Source: JBBQDZ01 sp038237515 (GTDB lineage Bacteria; Actinomycetota; Thermoleophilia; Gaiellales; Gaiellaceae). From it: a DNA stretch of 64,000 nt. The position numbers and the translations under genes are program-made. The stretch is from NCBI GenBank assembly GCA_038237515.1, contig JBBRYP010000005.1, forward strand, positions 1 through 64,000, in the 5' to 3' direction. Positions 8,961 through 16,468 of this stretch are shown here, one piece after another. How positions within the stretch are numbered: position 1 is the first letter of the stretch; every line of letters begins with the position of its first letter. Under the pieces are notes generated by a model that was given only the letters and a program-made list of their open reading frames with translations, was not told the DNA's origin and ran no database searches.

Positions 8961-10097
8961 CTACCCGAGCCCGACGGCGCCGCGGATGCGCAGCCAGAGC
9001 AGCTGGATCGCGTGCCGGAGCCCCGGCGAGGCGGCGACCGCGACGACCACGCCTGCGAGCCCCGCGATAGCGAACATGACGAGCGGCCAGAGCCCGACCT
9101 CCCGGCTCACGAGCCGCGACACCCCCTTCGCGTCGACGAGGATCTCCCCCACCTTCAGGCGCGTGACGAAGGTCGAGGACATACCGTCCCGCTCGCGCTC
9201 GAGGAACTCGATCAGATTGAAGTGCGTGCCCACGGCGACGATCAGCTCGGCGCCCTTCTCGTACGCGAGCAGGAGCGCGAGGTCCTCGCTGATCCCGGTC
9301 GCGGAGACGACCTGGTAGGAGAGGCCGAGTTCCTCCGCTCGCGCAGCACCCGGCGCGCGGCCGTCGGCGTACGCGTGGACGAGGATCTCGGCGCCGGAGC
9401 CGAGCGCCGCGTCGGAGACGGAGTCCATGTCCCCGACGATGACGTCCGGCTGGTACCCGGCCTCGAGGAGAACGTCGGCGCCGCCGTCGACGGCCACGAG
9501 CACGGGCTTGAAGTCGCGGATGTACGGGCGGACGACCCGCAGGTCGTTTCTGAGCTCGGGGCCGCGCGCGACGACGAGCGCCTGTCGATCGCGAAAGCGC
9601 GTCTCGAGCGGCGGGAAGTCGATCCCCTCGGCCAGCAGCCGCCCCTCCTCGCGCAGGTACCGCATCGTGTTGTCGGCGAAGTCGTGCAGCGCCTCGGTGA
9701 TCCGGCCCTGCTGGGCCCGAAGCGCTCGCTCGAGCTCGACCTCCTCCAACACGCGGCCGGTCGCGAGGCACGTGCCGTTGCGGAAGAGGCTCGCGCCGCG
9801 CACCGTGAGGGATTCGCCGTCGTGCACCTCCTCAAAGAGCGCGGAACCACTCGCGTCGATCAGGCGCACCCCTCCGCGAACGAGGAGGAGAGGCCCGGGG
9901 TTCGGAAAGCGCCCGGTCTGCGAGTCGGCGACGTTGACGACGACCCGCACGCCGGCATCGAGCAGCTCCTCGGCCGAGACGCGATCGAGGTCGGTATGGT
10001 CGATGATCGCGATGTCCTGCGGCGCGAGCCGCCGGACGAGGTGCTTCGTGCGGCGGTCGAGGCGCGCCGGGCCGGTGTGCTCGACGAAGGCGTTCAC
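8961..10097 (-). CDS. steA: Putative cytokinetic ring protein SteA
   Basis: A 378 aa protein of the SteA family (M. tuberculosis Rv1697). The middle resembles thiamine pyrophosphokinase, with VAVDGGADVLLEAG and DVIVGDMDSVSD near residues 205-235. A C-terminal transmembrane helix (about 340-360, PLVMFAIAGLAGVVVAVAA) probably anchors it to the membrane. In corynebacteria SteA with SteB contributes to division and envelope integrity. GTG start at 10097 overlaps the recN stop as GTGA. Assignment rests on the domain pattern and the recN-steA-steB-pyrG order. Confidence 0.9.
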   Translation of the reverse strand: MNAFVEHTGPARLDRRTKHLVRRLAPQDIAIIDHTDLDRVSAEELLDAGVRVVVNVADSQTGRFPNPGPLLLVRGGVRLIDASGSALFEEVHDGESLTVRGASLFRNGTCLATGRVLEEVELERALRAQQGRITEALHDFADNTMRYLREEGRLLAEGIDFPPLETRFRDRQALVVARGPELRNDLRVVRPYIRDFKPVLVAVDGGADVLLEAGYQPDVIVGDMDSVSDAALGSGAEILVHAYADGRAPGAARAEELGLSYQVVSATGISEDLALLLAYEKGAELIVAVGTHFNLIEFLERERDGMSSTFVTRLKVGEILVDAKGVSRLVSREVGLWPLVMFAIAGLAGVVVAVAASPGLRHAIQLLWLRIRGAVGLG

Positions 10098-11716
10098 TGC
10101 TGGATGCTCGACAGGAACTCGCGGCCACCGAGCATGCGCTCGATCTCCTCGCGACGAGCCTCCTCGTCCAGTGCCTCGATCCGCGTGTGCGTCGGGTCGC
10201 CGGGCACCTTCTCGACCCGGAAGTGACGCTCCGCCACGCTTGCGATCTGGGGCAGATGCGTGATCGTGATCACCTGCACCCGCTCGGCGAGGCGCGCGAG
10301 CACGCCGCCGACGGCGTTGGCCGTGCGTCCTCCGATCCCGGCGTCGATCTCGTCGAACACGAGCGTCTCGCCGCCTGCGACGGCTGCGATCGCGAGCGCG
10401 ATCCGTGAGAGCTCACCGCCCGAGGCGGTCTCGCCCACCGGAGCGAAGGGAAGGCCGGGGTTCGGGCGGATGAGGAACGACACCTCGTCCGCACCAACGG
10501 GCCCCGGCAGCACCTCCCGGAGCTCCACGCGAAACTCCCCGTCACCCATGCCCACGCCGCGCAGCTCGCCGGCGACCGCAGCGGCGAACGGCTCGGACAC
10601 CGCGGCACGTGCCGTCCGCAGCTCCACGGCGAGCGTCTCCACGCGTCGCTGCGCCTCGGCGAGCGCAGACGCGGTGGCGGCAGCCGTGTCACCATCCGTC
10701 CCGAGCGCGTCGAGCTCGGCCCGCGCCTGCGCCGCACGCTCGACGAGCTCCTCGTAGCTGGCGCAGGCGAAGCGGCGCCGTGCGGACGCGATGCGATCGA
10801 GCTCGGCCTCGACCTCCTGCAGCCGGCGAGGATCCGCCTCGAGCCCTGCGAGGAAGCTCCGGAGACTCGCCGCGCCCTCGCGCAGTCGCACCTCCGCGTC
10901 GCGGAGCTCCTCGAGCGTTCCGCCGAGCTCCGGCGCGAGCTCCACGGCCGGGACGAGGGCACGGCCGGCCGCGGCTGCGAAGCCTGCCGCGCCGTCGGCG
11001 TCCTCCGGCGCGAGAGCCTCTACGGCCGAGGCCGTCGCCTGCGCGAGCTCGGTGACGTGCCGGAGGCGCTCTCGCTCGCGTCGCAACTCGTTCTCCAGGC
11101 CCGGCTCGAGCCCCTGGGTGTCCTCCACCAGCGCGCGCAGCTCCGCGAGCCGCTCTTCCGTCGCTTCGGCAGCTCGCGAGGCCTCGACGCGGCGCCGGCC
11201 GGCTGCGTGCAGCTCGCGCCAGGCCGCCTGCGCGCGGCGGCGGCGCGTGACCTGCTCCTCTCCCGCGTAGGCGTCGAGGACCTCGAGCTGGTAGGCCGGG
11301 CGGGCGAGGCGGCGCTGCTCGAACTGCCCGGACATCGCGAGCACGCGCTCCCCGGCCGCCGCCACGTCCTCCCGCGCGGCGCTGCGACCCCAGGCGTAGG
11401 CACGCGTCCTCCCGTCACGAAACACGCGGCGCGCGATGACGAGCTCGCTCTCGCCCGCGGGCCGCAGGTCGGCCAGCGGCTCGAGCTCGGGATCCCCCTC
11501 CGGAAGGGAGTCGAACTCGGCTTCGACGTAGGCCTCGTCGCCGTCGGCGCCCACCAGGGACGCCTCCCCGCGCGCCCCGAGGAGGAGGCCTACCGCCTGC
11601 GCGAGGATCGTCTTGCCGGCCCCGGTCTCGCCGGTGATGGCGTTCAGCCCGGGACCGAAGTAGAGCTCGGCGCCGCGGATCAGAACGAGGTTCTCGATGC
11701 GCAGGCGGCGAAGCAC
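10094..11716 (-). CDS. recN: DNA repair protein RecN
   Basis: An SMC-like ATPase used in double-strand-break repair, 540 aa. It has Walker A GETGAGKT near residues 28-35, a long coiled-coil region from about 150 to 370 rich in Ala, Arg and Glu, the signature TASGGELSRIALAIA near 435-449, and Walker B TLVFDEIDAGIGG soon after. The GTG start at 11716 sits 7 nt after TACGAT (11724-11729), consistent with a leaderless transcript, so recN probably starts the operon containing steA and pyrG. Order nadK-recN-steA is the actinobacterial norm. Confidence 0.95.
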   Translation of the reverse strand: MLRRLRIENLVLIRGAELYFGPGLNAITGETGAGKTILAQAVGLLLGARGEASLVGADGDEAYVEAEFDSLPEGDPELEPLADLRPAGESELVIARRVFRDGRTRAYAWGRSAAREDVAAAGERVLAMSGQFEQRRLARPAYQLEVLDAYAGEEQVTRRRRAQAAWRELHAAGRRRVEASRAAEATEERLAELRALVEDTQGLEPGLENELRRERERLRHVTELAQATASAVEALAPEDADGAAGFAAAAGRALVPAVELAPELGGTLEELRDAEVRLREGAASLRSFLAGLEADPRRLQEVEAELDRIASARRRFACASYEELVERAAQARAELDALGTDGDTAAATASALAEAQRRVETLAVELRTARAAVSEPFAAAVAGELRGVGMGDGEFRVELREVLPGPVGADEVSFLIRPNPGLPFAPVGETASGGELSRIALAIAAVAGGETLVFDEIDAGIGGRTANAVGGVLARLAERVQVITITHLPQIASVAERHFRVEKVPGDPTHTRIEALDEEARREEIERMLGGREFLSSIQQ

Positions 11717-11723
11717 GAAACCG

Positions 11724-11729
11724 ATCGTA
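11724..11729 (-). promoter_or_regulatory. -10 box of recN
   Basis: TACGAT on the minus strand, 7 nt before the recN GTG. I see no LexA-type operator next to it. Confidence 0.5.
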
Positions 11730-11889
11730 TGCCGCCGGCGGTCGGCGCACCATCGGCGAAAACGGCCCCGCGCGCGGCCCGCTCACCTACGCTCGCAGGT
11801 TCTGGGCCCCGATCAGGCGCGTCGAGTCGGGCCTTGTCCTCGCGGCTGTGAACTACCTGCTACCCGCGTTCTGGCTGGTGGCTTCTCCC

Positions 11890-12726
11890 TCACGGCCCGG
11901 AACCTCCGGCGGCGTTGCCGGGCGGCCCACTGGCAAAGGTATCGCGGTACCGGCGGAAGAAGGTCTCCTCGGGGAGGGTCGCGAGCAGGGCCCGGCGCTC
12001 GCCCAGGCCAACCCCGATTGTCCGGCCGGGCTCGACCTGGGCGAAGGCGTGGCCGTCGGCGAGCACTGTGAGGGCTACGTCAGGGGTCTGGTTGACGATC
12101 CTCACCTTCCTGGTTCGGGGAACGACGAGCGGGCGGGCGTGGAGCGAGTGCGGGGCGACGAAGGTGACGGCCATCGCGTCGAGCCCCCAGACGAGGACGG
12201 GGCCGCCGCTCGAGAGGTTGTAGGCAGTCGAGCCGGAGGGGGTCGCGCAGATGACGCCGTCACAGGGCTGGACGCCGAGATCCTCGTCGCCGACGGCCCA
12301 GCCGAGCTCGACGATCCGGCCGAGTGTGGAGCTCGTCGCGACGACGTCGTTGACTGCCGTGCGGGACTCCTCGCCAGCGGTTGCCTCGAGCGTCGCCAGC
12401 TCGTGAACCGAATAGTCGCCGGCGAACACCCGGGAGAGGCCGGCCTCGATCGCCTCGCGGGCGATCGAGGTCAGGAACCCGACCCGCCCGAAGTTCACGC
12501 CGATCACCGCGGTTCCGGTGCCGAGAAAGCGCTGGAGCGCGCGCAGCATCGTGCCGTCGCCGCCCAGGACGACGGCGAGGTCTGCCGCCTCGTCGTCCCC
12601 CTCGTGCAGGAGCTCGACGCCCTGCTCCGCCGCGATCCGCTCGAGACTCGTGAGCGCCGAGCCGATCGTCTCCGGCTTCCCGTGCGTGACGACCGCAACG
12701 CGGCGGATGGGGCTAGCCGGTAGCAC
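11890..12726 (-). CDS. nadK: NAD kinase
   Basis: This kinase phosphorylates NAD to NADP. It has 278 aa from the GTG at 12726, which overlaps the end of tlyA by 14 nt. Visible motifs are LGGDGTMLRAL near residue 54-64, the catalytic Asp in it, NFGRVGFLT near 77, NDVVATS with the conserved Asn-Asp near 125, and TPSGSTAYNLSSGGP near 163-177. A longer version with a low-complexity Ser/Thr N-terminus is possible but would run far into tlyA. The tlyA-nadK-recN order matches M. tuberculosis Rv1694-Rv1696. Confidence 0.94.
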   Translation of the reverse strand: MLPASPIRRVAVVTHGKPETIGSALTSLERIAAEQGVELLHEGDDEAADLAVVLGGDGTMLRALQRFLGTGTAVIGVNFGRVGFLTSIAREAIEAGLSRVFAGDYSVHELATLEATAGEESRTAVNDVVATSSTLGRIVELGWAVGDEDLGVQPCDGVICATPSGSTAYNLSSGGPVLVWGLDAMAVTFVAPHSLHARPLVVPRTRKVRIVNQTPDVALTVLADGHAFAQVEPGRTIGVGLGERRALLATLPEETFFRRYRDTFASGPPGNAAGGSGP

Positions 12727-13474
12727 GCTCGATCCAGCGGTCGAGACTTTGGGGAAGGACGGGCCGCCGGCGGTGGACGAGGTGGACGAAGAGCTCACGG
12801 TTACCCTTTGGCCCCGGGAGTCCCGAGTCTACGACTCCGGCGGTCTCCGCCTCCCACGCAAGCGCCGCCTCGCTCAGCTCCCGGACGACCCGGCGGCGGA
12901 CCTCCGGATCACGGACGACCCCGTGCGGAACCTGCGCGCGCCCAGCCTCGAACTGCGGCTTCACGAGGACGACCGCGGCGAAGCCGGGCCGCGCGAGCCG
13001 AAGCGCCGGCGGCAGCACGTGCCGCAGCGAGATGAACGAGACATCGGCGACGATGAGCTCCGGCGCGAACGGCAGCTCCTCGAGGTGTCGCGCGTTCACG
13101 CGCTCGAGGACCGTCACCCGAGCCTCCCCGCGCAGCCGCTCGTGAAGCTGCCCGTGGCCGACGTCCAGCGCGACGACTCGCGCCGCGCCCCGCTGCAGGA
13201 GCACGTCGGTGAAGCCGCCGGTCGACGCGCCGAGATCGAGGCAGTCGAGGCCGGAGGGCAGAACTCCGAAAGCGTCGAGTGCGTGCGCGAGCTTCTCGCC
13301 CCCGCGCGAGACGTAGGGCGGCGGAGCGACGAGCGCCAGCTCCGCCGCCTCGTCGACCTGCTCCCCCGCCTTCGAGAAGCCGGGGACGCGACCCGCCATC
13401 ACGAGAGCCTGCGCCTGTGAGCGAGTCTCGGCCAGGCCGCGCTCCACGAGCAGGAGGTCGAGCCGTTTCTTCAC
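12713..13474 (-). CDS. tlyA: TlyA family rRNA 2'-O-methyltransferase
   Basis: A 253 aa two-domain protein. An N-terminal S4 RNA-binding domain (about 1-60, RLDLLLVERGLAETRSQA) is followed by an FtsJ/RrmJ-like SAM methyltransferase with LDLGASTGGFTDVLLQRGA near residues 77-95 and a catalytic Lys-Asp-Lys-Glu arrangement. Actinobacterial TlyA methylates rRNA ribose; loss in mycobacteria gives capreomycin resistance. GTG start at 13474 lies 6 nt after TAGCCT. Confidence 0.93.
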   Translation of the reverse strand: MKKRLDLLLVERGLAETRSQAQALVMAGRVPGFSKAGEQVDEAAELALVAPPPYVSRGGEKLAHALDAFGVLPSGLDCLDLGASTGGFTDVLLQRGAARVVALDVGHGQLHERLRGEARVTVLERVNARHLEELPFAPELIVADVSFISLRHVLPPALRLARPGFAAVVLVKPQFEAGRAQVPHGVVRDPEVRRRVVRELSEAALAWEAETAGVVDSGLPGPKGNRELFVHLVHRRRPVLPQSLDRWIERATG

Positions 13475-13480
13475 AGGGCG

Positions 13481-13486
13481 AGGCTA
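13481..13486 (-). promoter_or_regulatory. -10 box of tlyA
   Basis: TAGCCT on the minus strand, 6 nt before the GTG of tlyA; suggests a leaderless tlyA-nadK transcript. Confidence 0.5.
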
Positions 13487-13527
13487 GACGAGCCAGGCCT
13501 CCTCGTCGATCGGCCGCTATGGACGCG

Positions 13528-13618
13528 GCCGGGGACAGTCCCCCGCCGGGGACGGCCGGGACGCGTCTCCGCGCGGCGTCGCCGGGGACAGTCCCTTGCC
13601 GGGGCCGACGGGGACGCG
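13528..13618. repeat. Two-copy 53-bp imperfect repeat with a GGGGACAGTCCCC palindrome
   Basis: Two units start with GCCGGGGACAGTCCC at 13528 and 13581, a 53-nt period. The first contains a full palindrome GGGGAC-A-GTCCCC at 13531-13543; the second keeps GGGGACAGTCCC at 13584-13595. Each is followed by a GCCGGGG and GACGCG segment. The array fills the 146-nt gap between the polyprenyl synthase stop and tlyA start. It could be a REP-like element or a transcription stop for the upstream operon. Confidence 0.7.
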
Positions 13619-13620
13619 CC

Positions 13621-14388
13621 CTACGCGGTGCGGACGGCGAGCCCCGCCACGATCTCCGCGAGCACCGACGTGTCCGCGGGGACGGCGGCCAGCGCTCGGT
13701 GCGCTCGTCCCGCTGCCGCACAGGCGAGCGCGCGAGCGCCGTCCGGGCCGTGGGTCAGCACGTAGCCGTCGCCGTCCAGGACGTCGTCCACGATCTGGAA
13801 GAGGAGCCCGAGCTCGGCGCCGAAGGCCCGCCACGGCGGCTGCTCCGCGTCTGGGACGCCTGCGGCCCAGAGGGCGCAGCCGACACAGGCCTCGAACAGG
13901 CATCCCGTCTTCAGCCGGTGCAGCTCCGCGAGGTCGGTCGCCCCGTCCGCAATGTCGAGATGCTGGCCGCCGATCATGCCGAGCGTCGCCCGGGCGAGCT
14001 CACGCGCGACCGCGGGCGTCGGGTAGGAGAGCGCGAGGCGGAACGCCTCCGCCAGCAGCGCGTCCCCCGCGAGAATGCCGCTCGCCTCGCCGAAGCGCGC
14101 CCAGGTGCTCGCCCGGCCCCGGCGCTCCGCGTCGTCGTCGAGCGCCGGCAGGTCGTCGTGGACGAGCGAGAACGCCTGGACGAGCTCGAGCGCCGCCGCC
14201 GCCGGCAGAATCTGGTCGGCTAGGCCACCCGCAGCCTCCCCCGTGGCGAGGCAGATGACGGGCCGGACGCGTTTCCCGCCCTCGAGCGCGTAGCGGACGG
14301 CTTCCTCCAGCCCACCGAGCTCCGGGGTCAACGCGAGGTCGCCGAGGTAGGTCTCGGCGAGCGCGCGGAGCTCGTCAGGGTTCAGCAT
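13621..14388 (-). CDS. Polyprenyl diphosphate synthase (farnesyl/geranylgeranyl type)
   Basis: An all-helical trans-prenyltransferase that extends allylic diphosphates with isopentenyl diphosphate for quinone, carotenoid or lipid-carrier synthesis. It has both Asp-rich motifs: HDDLPALDDD near residues 77-86 and FQIVDDVLDGDG near 190-201, plus the GGKRVRP motif near 37-43. At 255 aa it is shorter than the usual 290-300 aa, mainly at the N-terminus. Its start overlaps the small XseB-like gene by 14 nt, the same xseB-ispA order as in E. coli. Chain length of product cannot be read from sequence. Confidence 0.88.
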   Translation of the reverse strand: MLNPDELRALAETYLGDLALTPELGGLEEAVRYALEGGKRVRPVICLATGEAAGGLADQILPAAAALELVQAFSLVHDDLPALDDDAERRGRASTWARFGEASGILAGDALLAEAFRLALSYPTPAVARELARATLGMIGGQHLDIADGATDLAELHRLKTGCLFEACVGCALWAAGVPDAEQPPWRAFGAELGLLFQIVDDVLDGDGYVLTHGPDGARALACAAAGRAHRALAAVPADTSVLAEIVAGLAVRTA

Positions 14389-14563
14389 CGACCGCTCTCC
14401 TCGCCTGGGCGATCGAGGTCTCGATCTCCCTCGCGATCCCGGCGAGCTCCCGCACGATCTCCATCGCCTCCTCAGTGTCCTCGCTCGCCTCCAGGCGCGT
14501 GCGCAGCACCTCGAGGCGCTGGAGAAGGCCTTCAGCGTGCTGGAGTGAGTCCTCTGCGGTCAT
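14375..14563 (-). CDS. Small coiled-coil protein, probable exodeoxyribonuclease VII small subunit (XseB-like)
   Basis: A 62 aa helical protein with the heptad-like pattern EGLLQRLEVLRTRLEASEDT followed by a second helix. Size and two-helix layout fit XseB, and its position overlapping an ispA-type gene is the classic xseB context. No xseA gene lies in the window, so the catalytic subunit would have to be elsewhere. Sequence match to XseB is weak and this is mainly a context call. Confidence 0.55.
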   Translation of the reverse strand: MTAEDSLQHAEGLLQRLEVLRTRLEASEDTEEAMEIVRELAGIAREIETSIAQARRAVDAEP

Positions 14564-14583
14564 GCACTCCCCTCGCCGTCGTC

Positions 14584-14603
14584 GGCTCCCGCCGGGGGGA
14601 GCC
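14584..14603. other. Intergenic hairpin between nusB and the XseB-like gene
   Basis: GGCTCCC (14584-14590) pairs with GGGAGCC (14597-14603) around a 6-nt loop. It lies in the 168-nt gap downstream of nusB. No U tract follows on either strand, so it may be a Rho-type or weak stop rather than an intrinsic terminator. Confidence 0.4.
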
Positions 14604-14731
14604 CGGCTGCGCCGACGATTGAGCCCGCTGGCGGCAAGCAGCTCTTTGGGCCCGTTATCACTGACTGTGCCCTCCGGCCGCGCACCGCCGGCGATGCTCC
14701 AGGAACACTCGCCGACGTTGACAAGAGCGTC

Positions 14732-15109
14732 TCATGTCACCTGCTCGCGCGCAATCTTCCCGAGAATCCCGTTGACGAGGCGGGCGGCGTCCTCCGAGGC
14801 GTATCGCTTCGCGAGCGTCACCGCCTCGTCGATCGCGACCTCGACCGGGATGCTGCCGGTCTCGAGCTCGTGGATCGCGAGCCGCAGTACGTTCCGCTCG
14901 ATCACGCCCAGGCGATCGGCGGTCCATCCCTCGGCGCTCTCGGTGATGCGGCCGTCGAGCTCCTCCGCGCGCGCCGCGACCGCCTCCGCCGTCTCCCGCG
15001 CGAACTCGCTCACCTCCCCCTCGTAGAGCGAGGTGAGAGGCTGCCCGCTGAGATCCCACTGGTAGAGGAGGAAGAGCGCGGTGCGGCGTCCGGCCCGGCG
15101 GCTTGCCAT
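14732..15109 (-). CDS. nusB: Transcription antitermination protein NusB
   Basis: A 125 aa all-helical RNA-binding factor for rRNA antitermination. It begins MASRRAGRRTALFLLYQWDL, the standard NusB N-terminus, and has the motif ERNVLRLAIHELE in the middle and EAVTLAKRYASEDAARLVNGIL near the end, all characteristic. The ATG at 15109 overlaps the accC stop as ATGA. In most actinobacteria nusB follows efp; here the two carboxylase genes sit between them. Confidence 0.95.
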   Translation of the reverse strand: MASRRAGRRTALFLLYQWDLSGQPLTSLYEGEVSEFARETAEAVAARAEELDGRITESAEGWTADRLGVIERNVLRLAIHELETGSIPVEVAIDEAVTLAKRYASEDAARLVNGILGKIAREQVT

Positions 15110-16452
15110 CAGGCAACCGCCCCCTCGCGCCGGGCGAGGAAGTCGGTCGAGTAGTCGCCGCTTCGAAACTCCTCGCTCTTGAGGACCTCGACCGCGGTCG
15201 AGGCGGTGGTCGGGATGCCCTCGACGTCGAACTCGGAGAGTGCGCGAAGAGCCCGGGAGATCGCGTGCGGGCGATCCTCCGCCCAGACGACGATCTTCGC
15301 GAGCAGCGAGTCGTAATGAGGCGGGACAACAGTCCCCTCCTCGACGTGGGTGTCCACGCGGACGCCGGGCCCGAGCGGCGGGCGGAACCGCCGCAGCGTC
15401 CCCGGCGCCGGCAGGAAGCCGCGCGCGGGGTCCTCCGCGTTGATGCGCAGCTCGATCGCATGGCCCCGCCGCGCCGCACGCCCCTTCGCCCGCAGCGGCT
15501 GGCCTGCCGCGATCCGGAGCTGTTCGTGGACCAGGTCGACGCCGGTGACGAGCTCGCTCACCGGGTGCTCGACCTGTAGCCGCGCGTTCAGCTCGATGAA
15601 GTAGAACGAACCCTCCTCGCCGAGCAGAAACTCGAAGGTGCCGGCGTTGCGATAGCCGACGGAGCGGCAGGCAGCCTCGGCCGTAGCCTCCATCGATTCG
15701 CGGACAACGGGATCGAGCGCCGGCGAGGGCGACTCCTCGACGAGCTTCTGGTGGCGCCGCTGGATCGAGCACTCGCGCTCTCCCAGAGTGAGCACTCCCC
15801 CGCCAACGTCCGCCAGGACCTGCACCTCGACGTGGCGCGCCCTGACGATCGCCTTCTCGACGTAGAGGCGGGCATCGCCGAAGCCGGCCTGCGCCTCCGC
15901 GGCAGCGCTGGCGAACGCGTCCTCGAGCTCCTCCGGGGCGTCGACCAGGCGCATGCCGCGCCCCCCGCCGCCGGCAGCGGCCTTCAGCAGGATCGGGTAG
16001 CCGAGCTCCGCTGCCGCCGCGCCGGCTCCGGCGAGCGTCACCGGGCCGTCGCTCCCGGGCACCAGGGGCACGCCCGCGGCGGCCATCTCCGCCTTCGCCT
16101 GCGACTTGTCGCCCATCCTGGCCATGACACCGGCGGGCGGGCCGATGAAGACGAGGTCGTTGTCCTCGCAGGCCTCGACGAAGACCGGGTTCTCCGACAG
16201 GAAACCCCAGCCGGGGTGCACGGCATCGCAGCCGGTCGTCTGGCCGGCGGCCACGATCGAATCGATGTTCAGGTAGCTCAGAGCGGGAGCTGGAGGCCCG
16301 ATGCAGACGGCGCGGTCGGCGAGCCGGGTGTGGAGCGCGCCGGCGTCGGCGGTGGAGTAGACGGCGACCGCCTCGACCCCGAGCTCGTGGCACGCCCGGA
16401 TCACGCGTACGGCAACCTCGCCGCGGTTTGCGATCAGGATGCGCGCGAACAT
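15109..16452 (-). CDS. accC: Biotin carboxylase subunit of acyl-CoA carboxylase
   Basis: An ATP-grasp enzyme that carboxylates biotin on its carrier protein using bicarbonate and ATP; 447 aa, full length. Motifs include the N-terminal ILIANRGEVAVRVIRACHELG, the glycine-rich ATP loop AAGGGGRGM near residue 163-171, HVEVQVLADVGG, and the catalytic EECSIQRRHQK-like segment ERECSIQRRHQKLVEESPSP, with Glu and Arg near INAEDP and LNARLQVEHPVSE. It lies 16 nt after the carrier-containing fusion gene and is coupled to nusB by ATGA. All catalytic motifs look intact. Confidence 0.95.
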   Translation of the reverse strand: MFARILIANRGEVAVRVIRACHELGVEAVAVYSTADAGALHTRLADRAVCIGPPAPALSYLNIDSIVAAGQTTGCDAVHPGWGFLSENPVFVEACEDNDLVFIGPPAGVMARMGDKSQAKAEMAAAGVPLVPGSDGPVTLAGAGAAAAELGYPILLKAAAGGGGRGMRLVDAPEELEDAFASAAAEAQAGFGDARLYVEKAIVRARHVEVQVLADVGGGVLTLGERECSIQRRHQKLVEESPSPALDPVVRESMEATAEAACRSVGYRNAGTFEFLLGEEGSFYFIELNARLQVEHPVSELVTGVDLVHEQLRIAAGQPLRAKGRAARRGHAIELRINAEDPARGFLPAPGTLRRFRPPLGPGVRVDTHVEEGTVVPPHYDSLLAKIVVWAEDRPHAISRALRALSEFDVEGIPTTASTAVEVLKSEEFRSGDYSTDFLARREGAVA

Positions 16453-16468
16453 GGCGAACGCCGGCCGC

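Noticed and set aside
14375..14563. Calling the small gene xseB outright
   Set aside because: The sequence match is weak and no xseA is in the window; kept as XseB-like only.
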